A stretch of DNA of 64,000 bases, taken from positions 176,270 to 240,269 of the forward strand of contig NZ_FORI01000007.1 in the NCBI RefSeq assembly GCF_900113965.1. Reading direction: 5' to 3'. Below the pieces are notes generated by a model that saw only the letters and a program-made list of their open reading frames with translations, made no database searches and was not told the origin of the DNA. Shown piece after piece: positions 15,692-23,859 of the stretch; the stretch's first letter is position 1; every line of letters starts with the position of its first letter. The translations under genes and the position numbers were made by a program. The stretch comes from Treponema bryantii (GTDB taxonomy: Bacteria; Spirochaetota; Spirochaetia; Treponematales; Treponemataceae).

Positions 15692-16609
15692 TTATTTATT
15701 TTTATAATATTTTTCTTTTAACTCTATAGCTTTCATTCTTATATTCTCATCAATTTTATTAGATTTTATAATTCTTTCTAAAGCTGCATTTCCTAAATTA
15801 CTTCGAATTATTTTTAATCCTTTTGTGACTCTAGATGCGTAACTTTTCTCCGTAAAATTATTTTCTTTTTTAATTTCTTCAATTATTTCTGAATTTGATA
15901 GCTGTTTGTAAAATAAATCAAAATATATAACAAAAATTGATTTTCCAACCCTGTTCAGCAAATCATCTAAATTATTATCCGCTGAACTGTCTTGAAAATC
16001 TTCAGAATCAAATGAGGATACTCTTGATTTTTTTTCAGTAGAACAAGTTTTATTTTGTTCTTTTATTATACTTTTTATATTGTCCATTATTGCTTGAGCT
16101 TTTTGCATTTCTAAAATTATTTTTTCATATGATTCCTGATATTTTTGCCAAATATCTTCACCTACTAAGGCTTCTATATCTATTCGATGTTTGGGAAATG
16201 ATAAATCATATTTTTCAATTATTTTAATTCTTTTGTCTAAATCTTTTACCATTCTTGTTTTTGGTGATTTTTCAGCATCACTTATAATCCATTCTTTCCA
16301 ATAAGAATTCCCTTTAGATTGGTTACACTTTCCGCAAGCTGGCACTAAGTTTGCAATTTCTGTTATATATCCTGTATGTCGTTTATTAACTATTAATGGA
16401 TATAAATGATCCCATTCCGTTTTTGGATCTCCACAATAAACACATGTTACATTTTCTTCTGTTTGTTCAAGAGTTTTAAGGGCATTTCTAATTTCCTCAT
16501 CAGATGGCTCTATAATTGGTACTATTCCATTATAAAAGGAATTAGTAATACTGGATGATCTTCCCATTATAGTAACGGCTTTAGGCATGTTAAAGATATT
16601 CTTTTTCAT
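15692..16609 (-). CDS. HNH endonuclease
   Basis: Residues about 55-110 hold a zinc-containing HNH module: V-T-C-V-Y-C-G, then E-W-D-H-L-Y-P-L and N-L-V-P-A-C-G-K-C-N-Q-S-K-G-N, with two CxxC pairs and the catalytic D-H plus terminal N. The 150 residues after it are helical and charged (E-K-K-S-R-V-S-S-F-D-S-E-D-F-Q). The C-terminus contains a possible DNA-binding helix pair (E-K-S-Y-A-S-R-V-T-K-G-L-K-I-I). It follows a coiled-coil protein and a large SF1 helicase on the same strand. HNH plus helicase suggests restriction or phage defence; no partner methylase is seen. Confidence 0.8.
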   Translation of the reverse strand: MKKNIFNMPKAVTIMGRSSSITNSFYNGIVPIIEPSDEEIRNALKTLEQTEENVTCVYCGDPKTEWDHLYPLIVNKRHTGYITEIANLVPACGKCNQSKGNSYWKEWIISDAEKSPKTRMVKDLDKRIKIIEKYDLSFPKHRIDIEALVGEDIWQKYQESYEKIILEMQKAQAIMDNIKSIIKEQNKTCSTEKKSRVSSFDSEDFQDSSADNNLDDLLNRVGKSIFVIYFDLFYKQLSNSEIIEEIKKENNFTEKSYASRVTKGLKIIRSNLGNAALERIIKSNKIDENIRMKAIELKEKYYKNK

Positions 16610-16742
16610 AATTTATTATTTGACCTTAGATACGCAAACACAAGCAATCAATTGGTTATACCGCACGTAGCTTGACTGCGTGTCGTTTTTGATATGAACA
16701 TATTCACAGTGCAAAAAGATTTATATATAACACTGGTTTCTA

Positions 16743-17216
16743 TCATTTCTGTTTTTGATTGTTATTTTTTTCTTTGGTTGATACATTCTCAGAGTCTTTT
16801 ACATTAGACTTAGGTGGAACTTTTTGATGTTGTACATCAGACTGAGAATCGGAAAGAAGTTCTATATCATCAAGCAAGTTGCGAATTTGATTGCATTTGA
16901 GTTTTATATTATTGGTATTAAAATCCCCTGCTGATTCTTGTGCAATTCTTGGAGTACTTTTTAAGATTTCAATTTCTTTCTTCAAGGATTCAATTGCCTG
17001 TTCTAAAGAGGTAAATCTTGATTCATTAAAATTATCAATTTTATTATTAAGTTCTTTTATAGACTCTTCATTTGACGAAACTTTATCCTGAAGACCTTCT
17101 AGTTTCTTAATTCTTTCATCAAATGCATCGGTAGATTTTGCTATAGAATCTACTTTGTCCATCAATCCTATTAATTTTTTTAATGATTCATTTTCGTTTG
17201 TATTAATATCATTCAT
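16743..17216 (-). CDS. Coiled-coil protein, 157 aa
   Basis: Heptad-like runs of L, I, K and E fill residues 5-110 (S-L-K-K-L-I-G-L-M-D-K-V-D-S-I-A-K, then S-I-K-E-L-N-N-K-I-D-N-F and I-E-S-L-K-K-E-I-E-I-L). It has no signal peptide. The tail is polar and lysine-rich. It starts 12 bases after the helicase stop, with GGAGTTGG before the ATG, so the two are co-transcribed. A bridging or oligomerising role between helicase and HNH nuclease is a guess from context. A low-complexity match to unrelated coiled coils is likely in any search. Confidence 0.6.
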   Translation of the reverse strand: MNDINTNENESLKKLIGLMDKVDSIAKSTDAFDERIKKLEGLQDKVSSNEESIKELNNKIDNFNESRFTSLEQAIESLKKEIEILKSTPRIAQESAGDFNTNNIKLKCNQIRNLLDDIELLSDSQSDVQHQKVPPKSNVKDSENVSTKEKNNNQKQK

Positions 17217-17228
17217 TATCCAACTCCT

Positions 17229-20200
17229 CTAAATATTTATATTATCAATCTTAGTCACTAATTCATTTAAATAATCATCCATAATACCTGATACCATAAT
17301 TCTATTCCATTCAAAATCTGTAATTTCACAATTATCTGCGATAGTAGTAAGTGTTTTCTTCCAATTATCAGGATTCCTTGAATAATCAATTTTATCAATA
17401 TTGTATTTCAAGAAAATATTCATTAATAATTCATAATCTTGATTTTTAAATCTTCTGAAAAGAGACTTGGATTCCCAGAAGTATTCTTTTTCCATGTCAT
17501 TTCCGTTTCGGTAAAATAATTTTAAGAGCTCCATATTATCTGTATCAAGATTTTCAAGTTTATCGATATTTATAAAATCAATATCTTTTGAAGATTTTTG
17601 TTTTATAAAAGTCAGACCTTTTACACCTCTTCGATCTGAGAAATCTTCACAAATCTGACTGTATGCTTTTTCTCTTCTTGTTTCATCATCAATTGTACCT
17701 GGTAACCAAGTTCCAAACTGACTCTTTTTGGGATCAATAGTCAATATGTTTTCATTATTCTTTCCATGTAAAATTACGTTGTAAGACAACTCATTTTGCT
17801 CGGTAAGAAATTCTGGTTCAATGAGAATCATTTTCTTTCTAGCACGAGTTAAGGCGACAAAGAATCTGTTGAATATGTATCTACTTAATGTACTATGCTT
17901 CTTATTTTTGTCGAATATATCATTTAATTGGTATTTGTTGTAACCGATAAAATTATAAACGGCAACATAATCATCTTCATTACCTTTAAAATCTGATATT
18001 GTAATTACAGAATCCTTATTAGTAATTTTATTGCTATATTTATCAAAAAGATGGTTACGCTCAAACTCATCTGTTACAAGTAATGTCAATGTTCCATCAT
18101 TGACAAATTTTAATACCTCTTCAATTTGAGACTCTTTATAAACCACTGCAACATGAGTTGAATCTCCATCTGCTGGCTGTCCAGTAATATAATTGTCATC
18201 AAGAGCATCCGTCTTGCCTATATATTCCTTGCGTAACTCGATAAGATGATTAATAAAATTAGCTATGAACTCATTGATTCTGTATGTTTGATTAGAATTA
18301 TACTTTGCCTCATCTCGAATCTTAAAATCACGCTGCTTTGTCAATAACTTAAAACATGCATCTATCTTATTCAAATCAAGAATTGTAGGATTAATAGTTT
18401 GATTCGGGTCACCATAAAAATGTATTTCCATTCCATGATGTTTGCAAGCAATCTTCGAAATAGAATAAATTTGTCTTTCTGTCAAATCTTGAGTTTCATC
18501 AATTATTATACTGTGTTGAATATCAGGGTGCTTTTTTGCACATAGATAAGCCATTTGTGCCAAATCATTATCATCTAAGTAGTTATTTTTCTGCAAATAA
18601 TTATCAATATATTCACATACATTAAAAACGTAGTTTATAAAAACTGGCTCAAGATTTTCATTTCTGAGAGCATTTTCGAAAGCCTTGTTTGACAACTTAT
18701 TTTTTTCAAGATAGTCCTCATTTATAAATCCAAACAAACCACCTTTATAAATACCTCTGTAAAATGGAGATACAATATTTGAAATCGCTTCGGCACTTTC
18801 TACATTATTAGGACACATAGAAATTATTTCTTTTGGTACTTTTTTACCACTTTGCCTTAAATTTCCATTATATTCAGAAACAAGCTCTGAAAAAGTTTTT
18901 TCTCCATTGTAGCCACTAAAATTAATGAATTTCTTCCCTAATAAAGATTCTTTACACTCATCTTCAATAAATTCTTGGAAAAAATTTGCTACAGTTCTTA
19001 CATGAACATCTTTTATTTCTTCTCCAAAGATTGTATTCAAATCATTTTGAATTCTTATAGATAGTTTTTCATTATAGGTTAAATAAACTAAATCGGTCTT
19101 ACCGCTTTCATATAGATAACTATATTTTTCTACACTAACAGACGTTTTCCCGCTACCAGCACAACCTTTTGTCAAAGTTGGACTTCCCTCATAATATGCG
19201 GCCTGTTTTTGGTTTTCATTTAATAAAGGTATAGAACTTAATTTTCTGGGATTGTTAACATCAAAGATGAAATAAGAATCTTTTGCTGAATTTATATACT
19301 TTCCAGAAGAAATTGCATCATATATATCGTGATGTCCAAAATCAATGATTTTAAATTCATTGTTATTAAAAGCATTATAATCGAGAAGAATTCTATATGA
19401 ATCTTTATGCGATTTAGCACATAAAGATGCCAAGCTTATATCACCAGCTAGTTTTTCATAATGATGTAAAACTAAATCATTAAGCAAGTCTTCATCAGGT
19501 AATGTAGCCAACTGTGTTAATCGTTCTATAACGGCATCACGTAATAAATTATCAGCACCTTTATTTGCAACAAGTTTCTGAAAGTTTTTGTCATTGACAT
19601 AAATATTTCGTTTTATTTTTCTTTTTGATTTTTTCTCATCAGTTGATACAAAGAAATTTTCTTCTTTATAGTCAGGTTCTTCCTGAGTTTCCTCTGTTGT
19701 AGATTCTTTAGCAGGGGGAATTGGCTTTTTATTATGTTTACTTATCTCTGCTTTATCATCAGCAGAATTGGAAGACGTCTCTGCTTTTTTTTCAGTCGGT
19801 AATAACGATTGAAATATGTCATGTGTAACTTTTTCTGAAAAATCCTGATTTATTTCTACATCTTTTTCCCATACCATTGTATGGTCTCTTGTATTTATAT
19901 GGAAATTGTAAATTTTCTTTTTTGCATATTTAAATTCATCATCAATAAGTCCTTTATTACCAGGTATGTGATACCTAACTTTTGGAGGATCAACAATTTC
20001 ATTTGAGTTTTCATTATTCACAATAATATAAGCAAATCCAGCAAATGCCTCATACATATGATTTTTTTTCTCTTCGTATATGCTTTTATTACATATTACA
20101 ATCGGCAGATCAAAATCATAATTACCATCACTAGTTTCTTCTTTAAATTTAGAGAAAGGCATGTATTTTTCATTAATAGGAAAGTCATATGATTCTTTGT

Positions 20201-20591
20201 CTACATAATCATTCTCAATAAAATCTCTGATAATCTTAGGAGGTTTAACAGAAGAAGGTTTATCACAATAGAGTTCAATCTGAAGTAAATGCTGTGAAAC
20301 GACAAAAACAATATCAACTCTATAAATTCTATCTTCTATATCTTTTTTGTGGTTTTCAAATCTTACAAAAGCAAAATTACGATCTTCTGAAAGCTTAATT
20401 ATTAATTCTTCTTCGCAATCATCTTCATCATAAATTATCTCATTATGTTCACAAATCATTGATTCGGACTTTGTAAAGTTTCCAGAAAGCCATATTGAAA
20501 AAACATCGATAAAATTTTCAAGAGAAAAATCTTTCTTTAAATATAATCTATTGGAACAAAGCAATAAAAATTCGTCTTTCATCGGGTCCAA
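17229..20591 (-). CDS. Large UvrD-like superfamily 1 helicase
   Basis: 1,120 residues. About 330 N-terminal residues are unassigned and end in a charged linker. A UvrD-type motor follows: Walker A G-C-A-G-S-G-K-T about 475, S-I-I-I-D-E-T-Q-D-L-T about 695, Y-G-D-P-N-Q-T-I-N about 720, T-Y-R-I-N-E-F about 765, I-S-D-F-K-G-N-E-D-D about 860 and F-F-V-A-L-T-R-A-R-K about 905. The last 200 residues are unassigned. It has the D-E-T-Q-D and A-L-T-R-A-R signatures of the UvrD/Rep/PcrA group but a different outer architecture. It heads an operon with the coiled-coil and HNH genes. Gabija also pairs a nuclease with a UvrD-like helicase, but its nuclease is OLD/TOPRIM rather than HNH. Confidence 0.82.
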   Translation of the reverse strand: MDPMKDEFLLLCSNRLYLKKDFSLENFIDVFSIWLSGNFTKSESMICEHNEIIYDEDDCEEELIIKLSEDRNFAFVRFENHKKDIEDRIYRVDIVFVVSQHLLQIELYCDKPSSVKPPKIIRDFIENDYVDKESYDFPINEKYMPFSKFKEETSDGNYDFDLPIVICNKSIYEEKKNHMYEAFAGFAYIIVNNENSNEIVDPPKVRYHIPGNKGLIDDEFKYAKKKIYNFHINTRDHTMVWEKDVEINQDFSEKVTHDIFQSLLPTEKKAETSSNSADDKAEISKHNKKPIPPAKESTTEETQEEPDYKEENFFVSTDEKKSKRKIKRNIYVNDKNFQKLVANKGADNLLRDAVIERLTQLATLPDEDLLNDLVLHHYEKLAGDISLASLCAKSHKDSYRILLDYNAFNNNEFKIIDFGHHDIYDAISSGKYINSAKDSYFIFDVNNPRKLSSIPLLNENQKQAAYYEGSPTLTKGCAGSGKTSVSVEKYSYLYESGKTDLVYLTYNEKLSIRIQNDLNTIFGEEIKDVHVRTVANFFQEFIEDECKESLLGKKFINFSGYNGEKTFSELVSEYNGNLRQSGKKVPKEIISMCPNNVESAEAISNIVSPFYRGIYKGGLFGFINEDYLEKNKLSNKAFENALRNENLEPVFINYVFNVCEYIDNYLQKNNYLDDNDLAQMAYLCAKKHPDIQHSIIIDETQDLTERQIYSISKIACKHHGMEIHFYGDPNQTINPTILDLNKIDACFKLLTKQRDFKIRDEAKYNSNQTYRINEFIANFINHLIELRKEYIGKTDALDDNYITGQPADGDSTHVAVVYKESQIEEVLKFVNDGTLTLLVTDEFERNHLFDKYSNKITNKDSVITISDFKGNEDDYVAVYNFIGYNKYQLNDIFDKNKKHSTLSRYIFNRFFVALTRARKKMILIEPEFLTEQNELSYNVILHGKNNENILTIDPKKSQFGTWLPGTIDDETRREKAYSQICEDFSDRRGVKGLTFIKQKSSKDIDFINIDKLENLDTDNMELLKLFYRNGNDMEKEYFWESKSLFRRFKNQDYELLMNIFLKYNIDKIDYSRNPDNWKKTLTTIADNCEITDFEWNRIMVSGIMDDYLNELVTKIDNINI

Positions 20592-20845
20592 CTCCTTTTA
20601 TAAGCAAAACAATTATTTAGATTTTAAAGTAATTAACACAACAGACTTTTCTTACGCCATCTAGTGGGCAGTTCACATAACATAGATTATATGCATTCTA
20701 GATAAAAGTTTGGCCTAAAAGTATAAGACTTTTACTAGAATTAATATTTAAAATTATAGCATAAAATATGTTATAAAGATAGGATTTTATATACACGAAA
20801 AATACTCTAGTTATTTTCAAAGTTTTCATATATTGCTTCTCCCAA
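20592..20845. other. Intergenic region with no gene seen
   Basis: AT-rich DNA upstream of the helicase operon. It should hold that operon's leftward promoter, but no box pair stands out. CTAGATAAAAGT near 20698 and ACTTTTACTAG near 20728 form a weak inverted repeat. Confidence 0.4.
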
Positions 20846-20847
20846 CA

Positions 20848-21052
20848 ATATTGTTTTTTTTTGCATATTCATTTCTTTTCGCAGCATTAATTCCAGCATT
20901 TAGAACTCCATCACAAACAGCAATGGTTATAACTGAATCATCTGTAATGAGGGAGTCTTCAGAGAAAATTGGAAATGAATTAGTTTTGATATTGTGTCAT
21001 TCATAAGGCTGACCGATTATGCCACCTATAATTGCTCCGTATATAATGATCC
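20848..21052 (-). pseudogene. ADP-ribosylglycohydrolase remnant
   Basis: On the minus strand one frame reads Y-G-A-I-I-G-G-I-I-G-Q-P-Y-E, a TGA stop, H-N-I-K-T-N-S-F-P-I-F-S-E-D and I-T-D-D-S-V-I-T-I-A-V. This matches the start of the ADP-ribosylglycohydrolase (DraG) family, including the T-D-D-(S/T) metal-binding motif. The frame then ends after about 20 more codons, so only the N-terminal quarter remains, interrupted by the TGA. It is a decayed gene in an accessory region. Confidence 0.6.
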
Positions 21053-21079
21053 TCCTGGAAGATTAATTTCAATTACCTT

Positions 21080-21232
21080 TTACAAAATATTGATATTAGA
21101 GTCCCAAGTCACGGGAATACATTTAATTTCCACATGACTGTATTTTTCTGTTGTTTCAATAATCGCTTTTGATAAGTCAGATTCATCGCTCATAAAAAGG
21201 AGATCGCCGTTTTGTAAAATGCTTTTGTTCAT
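21080..21232 (-). pseudogene. Truncated YiiX/NlpC-P60-like gene
   Basis: The 50-codon frame begins I-L-Q-N-G-D-L-L-F-M-S-D-E-S-D-L-S-K-A-I and continues Y-S-H-V-E-I. This is typical of the N-terminal part of YiiX-like permuted papain-fold proteins, where the His of S-H-V is catalytic. It then stops, far short of the usual 160-200 residues and without the catalytic Cys. It lies 8 bases after an NlpC/P60 lipoprotein gene in the same direction. A third copy of the TTCCC/CGGGAA dyad falls within its last codons. Confidence 0.5.
21101..21118. promoter_or_regulatory. Third dyad similar to the WYL operators
   Basis: GTCCCAAGTCACGGGAAT matches operator O1 across 15 consecutive bases. It lies inside the 3' end of the truncated YiiX-like frame, so it may be a transplanted operator or a shared coding relic rather than a working site. 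Confidence 0.4.
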
Positions 21233-21240
21233 CTCTGCCC

Positions 21241-21798
21241 CTAATACTTCACTCTCATTCTTCCGAACGCTTTGAATCTTAAATCTTCTTCTGGATAATC
21301 ACGATAAGTAACACCGTCAATATCATTTATGCCATCGCCATTTGTATCTTTCTGAGTACTGTCTATAAAATAGATTCTTCCGTTTTCAAACTTTTCAAAA
21401 AGTGCTATGTGAGTTACAGAATTACTACCAGCCTCTCCCATAAAAATCAGATTGCCCTTCTTCAATTCACTCTTTGCAATGTGAGTTGATGCATTCGTAT
21501 ACATGTAATTTGCGGTCATGTCAGAAACCAAAAGCTGGTACTTTGTATCTACCAGAGCATATTTATAGCACATGATTATAAGACCGGAACAGTCTATCTT
21601 AATTGCACGAACCGGGTCCTGTCCTCCCAAATGATATTCTGTATCTGACTGTTCATATAATTCCGCAAAGCTATAAGCTCGTTCTGATATTTCATCAGGC
21701 GCATCGATTTCTGTAAAAGATGTTTTATCGTCAGTTCCGTTATTACATGAGATGATTAAAAAAGACAAAGCAGCAATCAGATATCTTCTTATTTTCAT
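21241..21798 (-). CDS. NlpC/P60-family lipoprotein
   Basis: A lipoprotein signal (L-S-F-L-I-I-S-C) is followed by an NlpC/P60 papain-fold domain. The catalytic Cys is in I-D-C-S-G-L about residue 70, and the His is in S-V-T-H-I-A-L-F about 130, preceded by L-K-K-G-N-L-I-F-M. Such enzymes cleave peptidoglycan stem peptides or act as amidases. A D-T-N-G-D-G-I-N-D-I-D-G segment in the tail resembles a calcium-binding loop. The gene begins one base after the crcB stop, so the two are translationally coupled, an unusual pairing. Confidence 0.82.
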   Translation of the reverse strand: MKIRRYLIAALSFLIISCNNGTDDKTSFTEIDAPDEISERAYSFAELYEQSDTEYHLGGQDPVRAIKIDCSGLIIMCYKYALVDTKYQLLVSDMTANYMYTNASTHIAKSELKKGNLIFMGEAGSNSVTHIALFEKFENGRIYFIDSTQKDTNGDGINDIDGVTYRDYPEEDLRFKAFGRMRVKY

Positions 21799-21799
21799 C

Positions 21800-22168
21800 C
21801 TACTTCCCTACAATTACTTGCCCTGCAAATGCCAGCCCTACTCCTACAACCACGCTCAGTGCAACATATAAAACAGCAAGGCCGATATGTCCTGTCTTGA
21901 TAAGAGTCTCTGTTTCTAAAGCAAAGGTTGAGAAAGTTGTAAAGCCGCCGCACAAGCCGGTCTTTATAAAGAGTACAGTTTTTGGCGATAGGGAACTATT
22001 CTTTACTGCAAGAGCTGCAATCAGTCCAATAACAAAACAGCCCAGAAGATTTATCACCAGAGTTTTTACCGGAAAAGAAAATGGTTCTTTGAGAGGAATC
22101 AGCCCTATCAGATATCTGAGGCAAGCACCGATTCCGCCGCCTAAAGCTACTACTAAACAATTCAACAT
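21800..22168 (-). CDS. crcB: Fluoride ion channel CrcB/Fluc
   Basis: A 122-residue, four-helix membrane protein with the family signatures G-G-G-I-G-A-C-L-R-Y near the start, N-L-L-G-C-F-V-I-G in helix 2 and G-L-C-G-G-F-T-T-F-S-T-F in helix 3. Fluc dimers export toxic fluoride through the inner membrane. Length and motifs are complete, so it should work. No fluoride riboswitch core is visible upstream; the preceding DNA holds a gene fragment. Confidence 0.93.
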   Translation of the reverse strand: MLNCLVVALGGGIGACLRYLIGLIPLKEPFSFPVKTLVINLLGCFVIGLIAALAVKNSSLSPKTVLFIKTGLCGGFTTFSTFALETETLIKTGHIGLAVLYVALSVVVGVGLAFAGQVIVGK

Positions 22169-22174
22169 ATAATC

Positions 22175-22357
22175 CTACTTTGCAACCTGCATGGCCATGT
22201 ACATTCTCATCTTAACATCTTTGTTGCGGGTGTTGAAGATGTGTTCATAGTAGTCTGTCCAGGTGTAGGTTTGCCAGCAGCCGAAGTCGTCGATGTAGCC
22301 TTCGGTTTTAGAAGGTCCTGCGAAGTAAACTCCATTGATTTGATTTGCTTCGTACAT
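22175..22357 (-). pseudogene. Short gene fragment upstream of crcB
   Basis: A 60-codon frame reads like the C-terminal end of a larger protein (G-V-Y-F-A-G-P-S-K-T-E-G-Y-I-D-D-F-G-C-W-Q, then D-V-K-M-R-M-Y-M-A-M-Q). The frame continues a few plausible codons upstream of the ATG before a stop. No ribosome binding site is seen. I take it as a remnant, although a small functional protein cannot be excluded. Confidence 0.35.
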
Positions 22358-22382
22358 TGATGAGTAGCCTTTCTGTGCTTAT

Positions 22383-22486
22383 CCTAATATTCGGATAACT
22401 GGCATTATCCTAGCAAATTTATTATCCTCATAATTTCCACTATCTGCTTATAGTATAAACAAATAAAAATGAAAATATGAGGATAA
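22383..22486. repeat. Cluster of TTATCC/GGATAA dyads
   Basis: TTATCCTCATA (22422-22432) and TATGAGGATAA (22476-22486) form a perfect 11-bp inverted repeat around 43 bases. A smaller TTATCC...GGATAA dyad lies near 22380-22396 and another single TTATCC near 22405. The cluster could be an operator or a large hairpin. No gene lies between. Confidence 0.4.
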
Positions 22487-22603
22487 AATATACAAGAGTC
22501 AAACCATTAGAAGATAATTTTGGCCCTTACCTCACAAGAGAAAACTGAGGTTTCTGTGTTGTGCGTATTGCCAATAAATAAAAATTATCAGTTAAAATCA
22601 ATC

Positions 22604-22635
22604 AAAAAGACTTGTCACATCTGGCAAGTCTTTTT
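22604..22635 (+). terminator. Rho-independent terminator
   Basis: AAAAAGACTTG, a 10-base loop and CAAGTCTTTTT: a perfect 11-bp stem that supplies its own T tract. It works in either direction by form. No intact gene ends here on the plus strand, so it probably belonged to a lost gene. Confidence 0.6.
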
Positions 22636-22648
22636 GATCTTAAAAAAA

Positions 22649-22801
22649 ATGCAGTGTAACCGCCACACTAAAGTATGCGGAAAAATCGACAGCGTAAAAA
22701 ATCCTCTTGCAGGAAAAATCACAGCAGATTCAATCGGTCAGATAATTATGGAAGAAGAAATCTGCGATAAATCAAAAACGCAAATTATCTGCAAAGAATA
22801 A
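22649..22801 (+). CDS. Cysteine-rich small ORF or fragment, 50 aa
   Basis: The frame reads M-Q-C-N-R-H-T-K-V-C-G-K-I-D-S-V-K-N-P-L and ends K-T-Q-I-I-C-K-E. It looks like coding sequence, with four cysteines, but is short, lacks a clear ribosome binding site and lies next to other fragments. It may be a remnant of a larger cysteine-containing protein. Confidence 0.3.
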   Translation: MQCNRHTKVCGKIDSVKNPLAGKITADSIGQIIMEEEICDKSKTQIICKE

Positions 22802-22819
22802 AATATCAGGAGAAATAAA

Positions 22820-22867
22820 ATGGCAATTACAGTAAATCTTCGTTACACAGGAAGACTTCCAGAATAA
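22820..22867 (+). pseudogene. Start of a monooxygenase-like gene, truncated after 15 codons
   Basis: AGGAG lies 7 bases before an ATG encoding M-A-I-T-V-N-L-R-Y-T-G-R-L-P-E and then a stop. The first 11 residues resemble the N-terminus of antibiotic-biosynthesis-monooxygenase-like proteins. The remaining coding sequence is absent and a terminator follows, so this looks like a deletion scar. Confidence 0.35.
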
Positions 22868-22873
22868 AAATAT

Positions 22874-22902
22874 GAGCTTCAGTCCTACTTGGGCTGAAGC
22901 TC
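22874..22902 (-). terminator. Terminator of the radical SAM operon
   Basis: GAGCTTCAG and CTGAAGCTC form a stem, extended by CC/GG around a short loop. Read on the minus strand, ATATTTTTATT follows. It lies 34 bases beyond the stop of the leftward radical SAM gene. Confidence 0.65.
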
Positions 22903-22935
22903 CTTTGTGCGATTATCTTCCGGTTTATTCTTCCA

Positions 22936-23859
22936 TCAAGGATTATGTATTACATTTCTCTTTCCACTATTGGCAGTTCCTCTTACTTCTTCGTGGTAAA
23001 AGTAATCTACAATTGTTGGATGTCCTTTCTCTACTCTCTCATACGGAGTTTCATTATCAACAAACCTGCAATCATACTTTTTAGCCAGCTCTTCTGCTTT
23101 CTTTTCCAGCGCTTCAAAATAGCTGCGGTTCTTTTTGTTATAAATTTCGTCATACAGTGGCACCAGATCCGGATGTTTATCGGAAATGTATTTCATGATA
23201 TCTGCCTTAAAACCTCCGCGAAGATTCAGATTCTCAAGCCATACAAGGTCACACTGATCTTTTGTCCTGTCTATGATTGCTTCTATATCCGTAATCCCCG
23301 GGAACACGGGTGAAATGAAGCAAATTGTACGAATGCCTGCCGCATATACCTCTTTCATTGCAGCAAGCCTTCTTTCTATGCTTACTGCCGCATCCATATC
23401 ATCTTTAAACTCTTCATCAAGAGTATTGATTGACCATGATACTGTAAGTCTGCTATTTTCATTGATCTCTTTTAGCAGATCCAGATCTCTTAGTACAAGG
23501 TCTGACTTTGTGCAGATAAGTATGTCCGCACCACTGTCCTTTAGTTCTTCCAGAAGTCTTCTTGTATTTTTATATGTTTTCTCTAGCGGATTATAACCAT
23601 CCGTAACTGTTCCAATAATCACCTTCTGGCCGGCATATTTCTTTGGATTCTTTATTTCAGGCCAGTCTTTCACATCCATGAAAGTTCCCCATTCCTCCGT
23701 ATGCCCTGTAAAGCGTTTCATAAAAGATGCGTAGCAGTATTTACAGGCATGGGGACACCCCACATAGGGATTCACCGAATATCCTCCAATAGGAGTATTC
23801 GATTTTGTCATTACACTTTTTGTTTCTATATGATTTACTTTGATTTCTGGTTGTTCCAT
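22936..23859 (-). CDS. Radical SAM protein, SPL-like
   Basis: The protein has the radical SAM cluster C-P-H-A-C-K-Y-C-Y about residues 34-42, preceded by N-P-Y-V-G, and later T-K-S-D-L-V-L-R-D and F-I-S-P-V-F-P-G. This is the pattern of the spore photoproduct lyase-like / Rv2578c family. The conserved cysteines imply a [4Fe-4S] enzyme. The substrate is unknown; a DNA-lesion role is only suggested by the family name. It overlaps the end of the DUF5131-like gene by 25 bases and so belongs to a tight MarR-controlled operon. Confidence 0.85.
   Translation of the reverse strand: MEQPEIKVNHIETKSVMTKSNTPIGGYSVNPYVGCPHACKYCYASFMKRFTGHTEEWGTFMDVKDWPEIKNPKKYAGQKVIIGTVTDGYNPLEKTYKNTRRLLEELKDSGADILICTKSDLVLRDLDLLKEINENSRLTVSWSINTLDEEFKDDMDAAVSIERRLAAMKEVYAAGIRTICFISPVFPGITDIEAIIDRTKDQCDLVWLENLNLRGGFKADIMKYISDKHPDLVPLYDEIYNKKNRSYFEALEKKAEELAKKYDCRFVDNETPYERVEKGHPTIVDYFYHEEVRGTANSGKRNVIHNP

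Noticed and set aside
15692..20591. Naming the locus Gabija
   Set aside because: Gabija needs an OLD-family nuclease with TOPRIM. The nuclease here is HNH and the helicase is about twice the usual GajB length.
20848..21052. TGA read as a sense codon (selenocysteine or tryptophan) in the ADP-ribosylglycohydrolase frame
   Set aside because: The frame ends soon afterwards and other genes in the window use TGA as a normal stop. Decay is the simpler explanation.
22175..22519. Fluoride riboswitch upstream of crcB
   Set aside because: I looked for the conserved core and did not find it on either strand. The DNA upstream holds a gene fragment and TTATCC dyads.
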